In this document: one piece after another, positions 16,001-23,083 of the stretch
Layout: the number at the start of each line of letters is the position of its first letter
Numbering within the stretch: the stretch's first letter is position 1
Assembly (NCBI GenBank): GCA_038230835.1
Contig: JBBRMM010000019.1
Span: 1 to 60,302, forward strand
DNA: 60,302 nucleotides
Direction: 5' to 3'
Source of the DNA: DASUHT01 sp038230835
GTDB lineage: Bacteria > Actinomycetota > Thermoleophilia > Gaiellales > JAICJC01
The notes under the pieces: generated by a model
What the model was told of the DNA's origin: nothing
The model's database searches: none
The model's input: only the letters and a program-made list of their open reading frames with translations
Made by a program: the position numbers and the translations under genes

Positions 16001-17477
16001 CTTCACCGCTCCCTCGGTACCGTCCGTCACCGGCGGGTCGCTGACCTGGCGCAACGCGGCCTCGACGACGGTGACGGGCTCGGCATCGACGGACACGGGC
16101 GGTTCGGGCCTTGCGCAGTACGAGTACCGCAGCTCGACCGACGGCGGTGTTTCCTGGTCGGCACCTGCCAGCGGTTCGTCCCTGCTGGTGTCCACCGAGG
16201 GCGAGACCGTCGTCCAGTTCCGAGGCGTCGACAACGCGGGCAACGCCTCCGGATGGGTCCCGGCCGCGCTGACCGCGGGAGCGACCGTCAGGCTCGATCG
16301 GACCGCGCCGTCGGCGCCGACGTTGTCCGGCGGGTCTCTGGCATGGCAGAATGTGGCCTCGGTCGGGGTCACCGGCTCGGGCTCGACCGACGGCGGCGCT
16401 GGTATCAACCACTACGACTACCGCACGTCGATCGACAACGGCGTCACCTGGACGGCCGCGACCGCCGGTCCGACCGCAACCGTCAGCGCGGAGGGTCAGA
16501 CGCTCGTCCAGTTCCGGTCGGTTGACGGCGCCGCGAACATGTCGGCCTGGACTCCCGCTGTCTCGACGGCCGGCAGCACGGTGCGGCTCGACCGCGGGCT
16601 GCCGACGGCTCCGGCTGTGAGCGGCGGATCGCTGGCCTGGGTCAACGTCGGGTCCGTGACCATCACGGGGGCGGGCTCCACCGACTCGGGCAGCGGCCTG
16701 GCCGGCTATCAGTCGCGCACGTCGGTGGACGGGGGCACGACCTGGTCTGCAGCATCGGCCTCGTCACTCCCCGGAACGCTCGCCGTGAGTGCACCCGGCC
16801 AGACGCTGGTGCAGTTCCGCTCGGTCGACGTGGCCGGGAACGTCTCGTTGTGGATGCCGGCTGCGCCCGCCGCTGCGAACACCGTCCGGATTGATCGCGC
16901 CGCGCCGACCGTGCCGGGGGTGTCAGGTGGATCGCTGTCCTGGGGGACGCTTGCCTCGGAGACGGTCTCCGGCTCCGGTTCGGTGGATTCAGGCGGCGCC
17001 GGGTTCGGGCACTACGAGTATCAGACCGCTCTCAACGGCGGGGCCTGGTCGGCCGCGGTGAGCGGGCCGTCGGTGATCGTCAGCGTCGAGGGCACGACCG
17101 TCGTCCAGTTCCGGGCGGTCGATGCAGCGGGGAACGCTTCAGCGTGGGCGCCGGCGGTGGCCGGAGCCGGCAACACGGTCAAGCTCGATCGGACGGCACC
17201 GACGCTTCCGACGGTCTCCGGTGGGCGGTCGTGCACCAAGCGCCCGGTCAAGGTCACCGGGTCGGGCTCGACCGACAACGGCTCGGGCATCAACCACTAC
17301 GAGTACCACGTGTCCACCAACGGCGGCGCCTACGCCGCAGCGGTGACGGGCACGTCGGTCACCTTCTCCACGACCGGCAGCTACGTCGTGCATTTCAGGG
17401 TGGTGGACAGCGCCGGCAACACCACGGCGTGGGCGCCGGCGACCGCGGGCGTAGGAAACAGCGTCTGCATCCGCTGA
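13026..17477 (+). CDS. Large exported protein with 14 Ig-like repeats
   Basis: 1483 residues from GTG 13026 (GAGG 5 nt upstream); a start at GTG 12993 is possible but has no ribosome-binding site. A basic N-terminus and one hydrophobic segment (LAAGLGVAAICAGVVGAWA) act as signal or anchor. A ~100-residue unique region with CKRDCGAFVRC follows. Then come 14 tandem repeats of about 96 residues, each starting near RTAPTxPxxSGGSLxW and ending FRSVDxAGNxSxW. The repeats look like bacterial Ig-like/fibronectin-like beta-sandwiches. The last one is shortened and carries two Cys. There is no sorting signal or enzyme domain. A surface stalk or adhesin is inferred. Confidence 0.85.
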   Translation: MNSAFRRARRTSPTARVVQRPFLAAGLGVAAICAGVVGAWAYPAPVPRVVAGLSVKVLTHPVSPTHATTARFTWRRTGTARAVLCKRDCGAFVRCSPQPLTYKRLKSGLHTFTIKVVGLHSTRSAVFRWRVDTIRPTAPTVSGGSLTWTTSPVTLTAAGSTDVGSGLSYYQHRASTDGGFHWTLAAKGATLLATANGETRVEFRSVDKAGNVSTWAPSVASAAATARVDVAAPTLPVLSGGSGAWQNTASADVTCTGSVDTGSGLAGYEYRTSTDNGATWSAAAPGVDAPVSAEGQTLVQFRALDVLGNASAWVKATVRIDRTAPTDPTLTGGSGLWKKVASVSVSAAGSTDSPGSGIAHYTYETSIDAGATWSAPVSGATAVISAEGSTLVRFQAVDNASLTSNWVQDQVWIDRTAPTVPVLAGGSIGWQNVPSVDITASGSVDTAAGFDHYQYETSADGGVTWAAAATGVVATVSAEGSTLVRFRAVDAVGNASVWVSAPVTIDRTPPTDPVLTGGLAAWQNVPSVTVKAAGATDAPGSGIASYEYQLSTDGGTTWTLSTTASQVVITGEGQTMVQFRSVDAAGFTSAWVPTEVWIDRSAPSVPTVSGGSLSWQNGASVTVSGAGSTDALSGVDHYRFQTSTDGGVTWSAGVNGPSASVSAAGQTVVRFRAVDAVGIMSAWTSSAIGAANIVRIDRTAPGLPSVSGGALTWKTAASTTITAAGSTDSGGAGLSGYESRTSTDTGATWSAPLAGPSVIVSSEGETLVQFRSVDSAGNRSTWAPASAGAGNTVRLDRTSPTGPTVSGGSLAWTKAASVTVDASGSSDVPSGVSGYDHRTSTDGGVTWSASASGGSLAVGATGETLVQFRSLDVAGNKSAWAPLVAGAGNTVRIDRTAPTVATVSGGSLAWTGTVPVTITASGSTDALSGLAGYDHRSSTDGGTTWSAATSGGSLPVAAQGQTLVEFRSVDNAGNVSAWTPSPSTAASTARVDFTAPSVPSVTGGSLTWRNAASTTVTGSASTDTGGSGLAQYEYRSSTDGGVSWSAPASGSSLLVSTEGETVVQFRGVDNAGNASGWVPAALTAGATVRLDRTAPSAPTLSGGSLAWQNVASVGVTGSGSTDGGAGINHYDYRTSIDNGVTWTAATAGPTATVSAEGQTLVQFRSVDGAANMSAWTPAVSTAGSTVRLDRGLPTAPAVSGGSLAWVNVGSVTITGAGSTDSGSGLAGYQSRTSVDGGTTWSAASASSLPGTLAVSAPGQTLVQFRSVDVAGNVSLWMPAAPAAANTVRIDRAAPTVPGVSGGSLSWGTLASETVSGSGSVDSGGAGFGHYEYQTALNGGAWSAAVSGPSVIVSVEGTTVVQFRAVDAAGNASAWAPAVAGAGNTVKLDRTAPTLPTVSGGRSCTKRPVKVTGSGSTDNGSGINHYEYHVSTNGGAYAAAVTGTSVTFSTTGSYVVHFRVVDSAGNTTAWAPATAGVGNSVCIR
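13427..17474 (+). repeat. Array of 14 in-frame repeats of ~290 bp
   Basis: Fourteen units of roughly 96 codons are recognisable from the recurring SGGS-L-W and TDGG-TW motifs. Units are diverged at protein level but share nucleotide stretches around the DGG-TWSA and VQFRSVD blocks, suggesting past duplication plus recombination between units. Confidence 0.8.
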
Positions 17478-17513
17478 GCGGTCGCCCCGCCCGGTCACCG
17501 GCGATCGGCGCGC

Positions 17514-17657
17514 TCAGCGTGCGAGCGAGCCGGCGACGGCGGCCAGCAGGCAGGCAAGTCCAGCCAGTGCGAGCAGGGCGTTGATCGCGCGCAGGCCGTG
17601 GGTCTCGATGGCGGCGGCTTGGCTGCGGGGGTGGCAGCTGTGCTGGTGGTCGGTCAT
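17514..17657 (-). CDS. Small single-pass membrane protein, function unknown
   Basis: 47 residues from ATG 17657 with AAGGA about 10 nt upstream. The N-terminal half is hydrophilic (MTDHQHSCHPRSQAAAIETH). The second half is one membrane helix (INALLALAGLACLLAAVAGSLA). It lies alone in the 290-bp gap between the Ig-repeat gene and the flippase-like gene. The His/Cys cluster could bind metal, but that is speculation. Confidence 0.45.
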   Translation of the reverse strand: MTDHQHSCHPRSQAAAIETHGLRAINALLALAGLACLLAAVAGSLAR

Positions 17658-17768
17658 GGCGGTCAGTCCTTGCTGGGGGTGCCGGGCTTCTCGGAGCATC
17701 GCCCCCCGGCGCACCCACCGGTATCGCCGCGTTGTGGTAGCGCGCCTCCCGAGATGTAGGCGTTCGGA

Positions 17769-18743
17769 CTACTCGATCCGCGTGCGCGGGCGGACCGCCC
17801 GCACGCCGTGGCGCACGAACCTCACCCCGAGCACGACCGCACCGACCAGCGCGGTCAGGGTGCCGACCGCCAAGAACGCCAGACCGAGCGCGACCGCCTG
17901 CGAGGTGGACACGTCGGATCGCAGGAAGTAGACGAATACCGCCTCGCGCACGCCGATCCCGTTCAGCGACACCGGCAGGACGAGGGCGGCGAATACCACC
18001 GGCCCGGTGACCAGAACGACCGGCAGGCCGACCGGCAATGCGAGCGCCCGGACGAGCATCCAGATCACGCCGATCCGGGCGGCCTGCACCACCATCGCCA
18101 GTCCGAATACCGACGCCAGCGTCGCGCGATGCTCGCGGTAGCTGTGAAGCGCGTCGTAGAACCGCTCCCCGGCGGCCAGTCTGCGCCCGTCCGCGCGCGG
18201 CTCGAGCAGCCGCCGCGTCCACTCGCGCATGCGGCGCGAGAAGAGCAGCCCGAGCATGATCACCGCCGCCAGCCCGAACACTGCCTCCGCCACCACCACC
18301 TCGGGACGATGCGCCTCCCGGCCGCCGACCGCGATTGCGATCAGCGCCAGGGCCACCAGCGAGACGACGCCGACCAGGCGGTCGATCAGCACCGAGGCGA
18401 CGGCCTCGGGCGCGTCGTGGGTGCGTCGCCCCAACTCGACGGCCCGCACGGCGTCGCCCCCGATCGCGGCGGGCAGGAACTGGCCGGCGAACAGCGCCAC
18501 GAAGTACGTGCGGGTGAGCCAGCCGATCGGGGCCGGAAGCCCCTTGGCGAGAAGCAGCAGGCGCCACCGCCACGCCATCAGCACAACCGTCGCGACGCTG
18601 ATCCCGACCGCAGGGACGAACCACGCCAGCCGGGTGCGGCCGAGCACGTCGAGCACACCGCCGACCCCTGTCGAGCGCAGCAGCAGCGCCAGCACGATCG
18701 CCGACACGACCGCCTCGAGGGCGACACGGGTTCGCCGCTTCAC
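17769..18743 (-). CDS. Flippase-like / lysylphosphatidylglycerol-synthase transmembrane family (UPF0104)
   Basis: 324 residues and about eight membrane helices. The family-type motifs are present: WRWRLLLLAKGL after TM2, FFVGQFLPAAIGGDAVRA-like text (here FAGQFLPAAIGGDAVRAVEL), IDRLVGVVSLVALA, and LPVSLNGIGVREAVFVYFL. Members move or modify lipid-linked substrates in the membrane. It is last in the surface-sugar operon; its GTG overlaps the aminotransferase stop (GTGA). A role in translocating the operon's glycolipid product is inferred from context. Confidence 0.82.
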   Translation of the reverse strand: MKRRTRVALEAVVSAIVLALLLRSTGVGGVLDVLGRTRLAWFVPAVGISVATVVLMAWRWRLLLLAKGLPAPIGWLTRTYFVALFAGQFLPAAIGGDAVRAVELGRRTHDAPEAVASVLIDRLVGVVSLVALALIAIAVGGREAHRPEVVVAEAVFGLAAVIMLGLLFSRRMREWTRRLLEPRADGRRLAAGERFYDALHSYREHRATLASVFGLAMVVQAARIGVIWMLVRALALPVGLPVVLVTGPVVFAALVLPVSLNGIGVREAVFVYFLRSDVSTSQAVALGLAFLAVGTLTALVGAVVLGVRFVRHGVRAVRPRTRIE

Positions 18744-19945
18744 GAACGTTGCAGCGCCGCGTGCACCTTCTCGAGCGCTGCGATCACATCGTCGATGTCG
18801 GCGTCGGTGTGGGCGGCCGCGAGCGGGAGGGACAGCACCTGAGCGCCGGCCGCCTCCGTCACCGGGAGCGACACCGGTGCCAGATTCTCGCGATACCACG
18901 TGAGGCTGTGCACGGGCAGGAAGTGCAGGCCGGTGGCGATGTTCTCGGCCATCAGCGCCGCCGCATAACGATCGCGGTCACCGCCGGCGCGGGCCGGGTC
19001 GATTCGAACGACGTACAGGTGGTGGGCGTGCCTCCCACGCGCGGGGCGGCCCAATGCCGTGATCCCGGGCAGTTTGGCGACCGCCGCGTCGTACCGCGCC
19101 ACGAGCGCCGCGCGGCGCGCCCAGAACTCGTCCAGGCGGTGCATCTTGGGAAGGGCCGCGGCGGCGTGCAGATCGGCCAGGTTGGCCTTGAAGCCAGGCT
19201 CGTGAACGTCGTAATGGCCGAGTGTCCGGGCCTCCCGGCGGCTCCACGGATCGCGTGTGATGCCCTGTGAACGCAGCAGCCGCAGCCGCCGCGCCGCCCC
19301 CGCCGACGCGGTCGTGATCAGGCCGCCCTCGCCGCCGGCGAGGCTCTTCGTGGCGTACAGCGAAAAGCAGGTGAAGTCCCCGATCGAGCCCACCTTCCGA
19401 TCGCCCGCGATCGTCTCGACGGCGTGCGCGGCGTCCTCCACGATGGCCAGCTCGCGGCGGCGCGCGATCGTCTCGATCGCGTCCATCTCGCATGGCGCGC
19501 CCGCGAAGTGGACAGGAACGACCGCCCGCGTGCGCTCCGTCAGGACCGCCTCCAGCGCCGTCGGATCGAGGTTCAGCATCGACGCCTCGACCTCCGCGAA
19601 CACCGGCGTCGCTCCTGTATGGATGATCGCGTTCACGGTCGCCGGCCAGGTGAACGAGCTCGTCACCACCTCGTCGCCGGGGCCGATCCCGGCCGCCAGC
19701 AGAGCCAGGTGGATCGCGGTCGTACAGGACGAGGTGGCGACGGCGTGCGCGGCCTCCGCGTAGGCAGCGAACCGCTCCTCGAGCTCGGCGACGCGCGGGC
19801 CACTGGTCAGCCAGCCCGAGCGAAGCGTTGCCACCACCGCGGCGATCGCGTCCTCACCGATCACCGGAGGGGAGAACTCCAGCAGCTGCTCGCGGACGGG
19901 CGAGGCGCCGTCGATGGCCAGGGTGGGTTTACGGACGATGCTCAT
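18740..19945 (-). CDS. DegT/DnrJ/EryC1/StrS-family PLP-dependent sugar aminotransferase
   Basis: 401 residues, fold type I. TSSCTTAIHLALLAAGIGPGDEV and TSSFTWPATVNAIIHTGATPVF match the cofactor- and substrate-binding segments. VEDAAHAVE holds the PLP-pyridine aspartate. The catalytic lysine is in FSLYATKSLAGGEGG. The enzyme would transfer an amino group from glutamate to a 3- or 4-keto nucleotide sugar. ATG 19945 overlaps the ATP-grasp stop by 4 nt. With the SDR dehydratase upstream in the operon it forms a standard keto-sugar/amino-sugar pair. Confidence 0.92.
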   Translation of the reverse strand: MSIVRKPTLAIDGASPVREQLLEFSPPVIGEDAIAAVVATLRSGWLTSGPRVAELEERFAAYAEAAHAVATSSCTTAIHLALLAAGIGPGDEVVTSSFTWPATVNAIIHTGATPVFAEVEASMLNLDPTALEAVLTERTRAVVPVHFAGAPCEMDAIETIARRRELAIVEDAAHAVETIAGDRKVGSIGDFTCFSLYATKSLAGGEGGLITTASAGAARRLRLLRSQGITRDPWSRREARTLGHYDVHEPGFKANLADLHAAAALPKMHRLDEFWARRAALVARYDAAVAKLPGITALGRPARGRHAHHLYVVRIDPARAGGDRDRYAAALMAENIATGLHFLPVHSLTWYRENLAPVSLPVTEAAGAQVLSLPLAAAHTDADIDDVIAALEKVHAALQRS

Positions 19946-21054
19946 GTGACCTGAAATGTGACCTCTGCCGTGGCGGTTCGCACTGCCTCGAGTGCCTCCT
20001 CCCGGGTCTCTGCCGTGCACAACACGTACCCCGCCCGGTCGGTGGCCACGCGCAGTGGCGCGTACACGTGCCCACGTGGATGATAGAAGTGCACGCCCGC
20101 CGGCCCGCCGGCACTGACCAGCTCGCCGGCCGGCGCCTGCAGGAACTCGATCACCCCGGCGCAGCGAGGATGCGGTATGACCGCATCTCTGGCCACCGTG
20201 CGGCCGAGCGCCACCTCGACCGCAGCCTCCGCCAGATCGACGCCGACGGTCGCCAGGCACAGCTCGGAATCATGACCGCCGCCGAGCCGGGCGGCGACCT
20301 CGATCACCTTCGGTCCGGCATCGGAGAGGATCAGCTGGACGTAGCTCGGCCCCTCGTCGATGCCCAGCGCCGACACCGCGCGGGCGGCCACCGATGCCGC
20401 TTCGTCGGCGCCGGCGAGCGTGGGGAAGACGTGTCTGTGGGCAACCCCGGGCACGCCCACGAAGTGGATCCGGTCGGTCACCGTGACCGCCACGAACTCG
20501 CCACCGGCGCTGAACCCGTTCACGGTGACCTCGGGGCCTGGCACGAGCGCCTCGAACAGCACCCGGCCGCTGCGCGACCCCGAGCGCGCCGTCGCCACCG
20601 CAGCGTCCAGTCCCTCGACGCCGCCTACGATCGACATCGCCCGCTGGCCCTGCCGGTCGGGCGCCTTGACCGCGCATGGGTAGGCCGGGGGCACGTCCGC
20701 AGACCAGGCCGGTTGCGGAATCCCTCGGGCCGTGAACAGCTCGCGCTGTGCCAGCTTGTTGGTCGCGAGTCGGGCGGTCGCGCTCGAGATCGGGTGGGAC
20801 AGCCCGAGATCCTCGGCCACGTAGGCGGCGATCCGCACCGGCCAGTCGGTCCCGGGGGCGATCAGGCCGTCCGCCTCCCGCGCGACCCGGCGAACGCCGT
20901 CGGTGTCCTCGCTGGACACCTCGACATCCCCGAGGCGGGGGTCGGAATCACAGACGACGGTGCGCACGCCCAGCCGGCGGGCGGCGTCGATCGCGTGCCG
21001 CTGTGCCGGGCCCCCGCCGAGTACCACAAGGGTCGGAGGGCGGCGCGTGGTCAC
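19942..21054 (-). CDS. ATP-grasp domain protein (carboxylate-amine ligase type)
   Basis: 370 residues. The N-terminal pre-ATP-grasp Rossmann-like part begins LVVLGGGPAQRHAIDAARRL. ATNKLAQRELFTARGIPQP and CAVKAPDRQGQRAM match the ATP-binding subdomain. VQLILSDAGPKVIEVAARLGGGHDSELC contains the Mg-binding Glu/Asn-type end of the fold. Such enzymes activate a carboxylate as acyl phosphate and join it to an amine. Between an SDR and an aminotransferase, acylation of the new amino sugar is the likely job. GTG 21054 overlaps the SDR stop (GTGA). Confidence 0.85.
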   Translation of the reverse strand: MTTRRPPTLVVLGGGPAQRHAIDAARRLGVRTVVCDSDPRLGDVEVSSEDTDGVRRVAREADGLIAPGTDWPVRIAAYVAEDLGLSHPISSATARLATNKLAQRELFTARGIPQPAWSADVPPAYPCAVKAPDRQGQRAMSIVGGVEGLDAAVATARSGSRSGRVLFEALVPGPEVTVNGFSAGGEFVAVTVTDRIHFVGVPGVAHRHVFPTLAGADEAASVAARAVSALGIDEGPSYVQLILSDAGPKVIEVAARLGGGHDSELCLATVGVDLAEAAVEVALGRTVARDAVIPHPRCAGVIEFLQAPAGELVSAGGPAGVHFYHPRGHVYAPLRVATDRAGYVLCTAETREEALEAVRTATAEVTFQVT

Positions 21055-22046
21055 ACGGCCTGCGGCGTTGCCTCTTCGGCCAGCACCGACTGCCACCAGC
21101 CGGGATGATCGCGGTACCAGGCGATCGTCTCCTCCAGGCCCTGCGCGAATGGGATGCTCGAACGCCAGCCGAGGAGCCGCTCGGCCTTGTCGGTCGACCC
21201 GATGTGGCGGTCGACCTGTCCCGGTCGGTCGGTGATGTGCTGCTTCAGCTCCATGGGCTTGCCCAACAGTTCGAGCACCGCGTCGGCGATGTACTCGACC
21301 GATTCGTCGAGGCCGGTGGCGACGTTGATCGTCTCGCCCACGATCCGCTCCAGGGGTACCTCGCAGGCTGCCGTGATCGCCTCCGCGGTGTCGAACACGT
21401 GCAGCCAGTCGCGGCTGGCCTGACCGCCGCCGTGGATCGTCAGCGGCTGGTCGGTGAGCGCCTGGATGATGAAGCGCGGGACGACCTTCTCGGGGTGCTG
21501 GTAGGGCCCGTAGTTGTTGAACGGCCGGATGATGGTGATCGGCAGGTCGTACGTGCACCAGTACGAGTAGGCCAGCCGATCCCCTCCCGCCTTGGTGCCG
21601 GCGTAGGGCGAGCGCGGGTTGAGCGGGTGATCCTCGGTCATCGGGTCGGACTCGGCGGTGCCGTACACCTCGGACGAGGAGATGAGGACGAAGCGCTCGA
21701 TGGGATGCTCGCGCATCGCGTCCAGCAGCACCTGCGTGCCCTCCACGTTGGTGGTGACGAACTCGCCGCCGCCCTGTTCGATCGACTTCGACACGTGCGA
21801 CTCGGCGGCGGCGTTCACGATCACGTCGACGCCGTCCAGCGCGTCGGCCACCTCGACCGGGTTGCGGATGTCACCTTCGATGAACCGCAGCCGATCGTGC
21901 TTGAGCACGTCGGCCAGGTTGGCGAGGTTGCCGGCGTAGGTCAACGCGTCCATGGTGACGACCTGGTGCTCGGTGTTCCGCAGCAGGTAGCGGATCATGT
22001 TCGACGAGATGAATCCGGCGCCGCCGGTGACCAGAATGCGCTTCAA
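21051..22046 (-). CDS. NAD-dependent nucleotide-sugar epimerase/4,6-dehydratase (extended SDR)
   Basis: 331 residues from TTG 22046, with AGGGGA a few bases upstream and the nucleotide-binding ILVTGGAGFISSNMIRYLL immediately after. The catalytic residues are in ISSSEVYGTA and SPYAGTKAGGDRLAYSYW (YxxxK). Other family motifs are RPFNNYGPYQHPEKVVP and DWLHVFDTAEAI. RmlB enzymes normally read TDEVYG; here it is SSEVYG, closer to GDP-mannose or LegB-like 4,6-dehydratases. It probably makes the 4-keto sugar used by the aminotransferase two genes downstream. Confidence 0.85.
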   Translation of the reverse strand: MKRILVTGGAGFISSNMIRYLLRNTEHQVVTMDALTYAGNLANLADVLKHDRLRFIEGDIRNPVEVADALDGVDVIVNAAAESHVSKSIEQGGGEFVTTNVEGTQVLLDAMREHPIERFVLISSSEVYGTAESDPMTEDHPLNPRSPYAGTKAGGDRLAYSYWCTYDLPITIIRPFNNYGPYQHPEKVVPRFIIQALTDQPLTIHGGGQASRDWLHVFDTAEAITAACEVPLERIVGETINVATGLDESVEYIADAVLELLGKPMELKQHITDRPGQVDRHIGSTDKAERLLGWRSSIPFAQGLEETIAWYRDHPGWWQSVLAEEATPQAV

Positions 22047-22060
22047 CAGGTTCCCCTTCT

Positions 22061-23026
22061 CTATCCCAGCTCTCGCTCGATGTAGTACAGCGGGCGCTGC
22101 TCGACATCCCGCTGAATCCGCTGCAGGTACTCGCCCAGCACCGCCATCAGAAATCCCTGCAATCCGAGCACGAACAGCACCAGCCCGCCGAGAAACAGCG
22201 GGCCCGGGAAGTTGTCGTGGCGGACCCAGTAGATCGCAGCCCAGATGCCCACTCCCGTCGATGTAAGGATACCGCCGATCGCGAGCACCGCCCCCACCCA
22301 CTGCACGAGCTGCGCCCAGAACCCGGTCAGGACATGCAGCGCGAGCTTGATCAGCTTGATCATGCTGTAACGGCTTCGATCCTCGCGGGCGCTGTGCTGC
22401 AGATCGACCTCGGTCACGCTCGCGCCGGTCGTGCAGACCAGGGCCTTGGTGAACTTCTGGCGTCCGATTCGGTAGAGAACGGGCTGGATCGCGTCCCAGC
22501 GGTACGCGTTGAACGCGCAGCCGAAATCGCTGATGCGGGCTCCGGTCAGCCGCGCCAACAAGCCGTTGATGACCCGGGACGGCAGCCGCCGGAGCATCAG
22601 CCGGTCGTGCCGGTCGACCCGCCGCCCGCTGGCCACGTCGGCACCGGCGTGGATTGCCTCGATCAGCTTGGGGATGTCGGCGGGATCGTTCTGCAGGTCG
22701 CCGTCCATGGTGACCACGATCTGGCCGCGGGCGCGCGAGATGCCGGCGTGCATGGCCGGATGCTGGCCGAAGTTGCGTTTGAACGACACCACTCGCACCC
22801 GCCCGTCGACGTGATGCAGCCGTTCGAGGATGGCCAGCGTGCCGTCGGTCGAGCCGTCGTCGATGAAGATCAGCTCGCCCGCGATACCGGCGCTCTGTAG
22901 CGTGTCGGTGATCCCGGAGTAGAGCCGCTCGACCGTCGCCTGCTCGTTGAGCAGCGGGACGACGATGCTGACGTCGATCACGTCTGGCGCGATGGTTGGC
23001 GGCTGCACGGCCGGTTCCGTAGCCAT
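22061..23026 (-). CDS. GT2 family polyprenyl-phosphate glycosyltransferase (DPM1/ArnC/GtrB type)
   Basis: 321 residues from ATG 23026. GT-A domain: VSIVVPLLNEQATVERL, the metal-binding TMDGDLQNDPADIP, and GCAFNAYRWDAIQ. Two C-terminal helices (WVGAVLAIGGILTSTGVGIW and LFLGGLVLFVLGLQGFLMAVL) anchor it, as in ArnC/GtrB. It would transfer a sugar from a nucleotide donor to polyprenyl phosphate on the cytoplasmic face. It is first in the surface-sugar operon, 14 bp before the SDR. An in-frame ATG at 23047 is an alternative start. Confidence 0.9.
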   Translation of the reverse strand: MATEPAVQPPTIAPDVIDVSIVVPLLNEQATVERLYSGITDTLQSAGIAGELIFIDDGSTDGTLAILERLHHVDGRVRVVSFKRNFGQHPAMHAGISRARGQIVVTMDGDLQNDPADIPKLIEAIHAGADVASGRRVDRHDRLMLRRLPSRVINGLLARLTGARISDFGCAFNAYRWDAIQPVLYRIGRQKFTKALVCTTGASVTEVDLQHSAREDRSRYSMIKLIKLALHVLTGFWAQLVQWVGAVLAIGGILTSTGVGIWAAIYWVRHDNFPGPLFLGGLVLFVLGLQGFLMAVLGEYLQRIQRDVEQRPLYYIERELG

Positions 23027-23083
23027 GGATACAAAGGTTACCCGCATCCCCGGCGGCCGGTTGACGGATAATCCCGCTCCGCG

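Noticed and set aside
13427..17474. CRISPR or minisatellite interpretation of the repeat array
   Set aside because: Units are ~290 bp, in frame, diverged, and encode a consistent protein domain; there are no short identical repeats with unique spacers.
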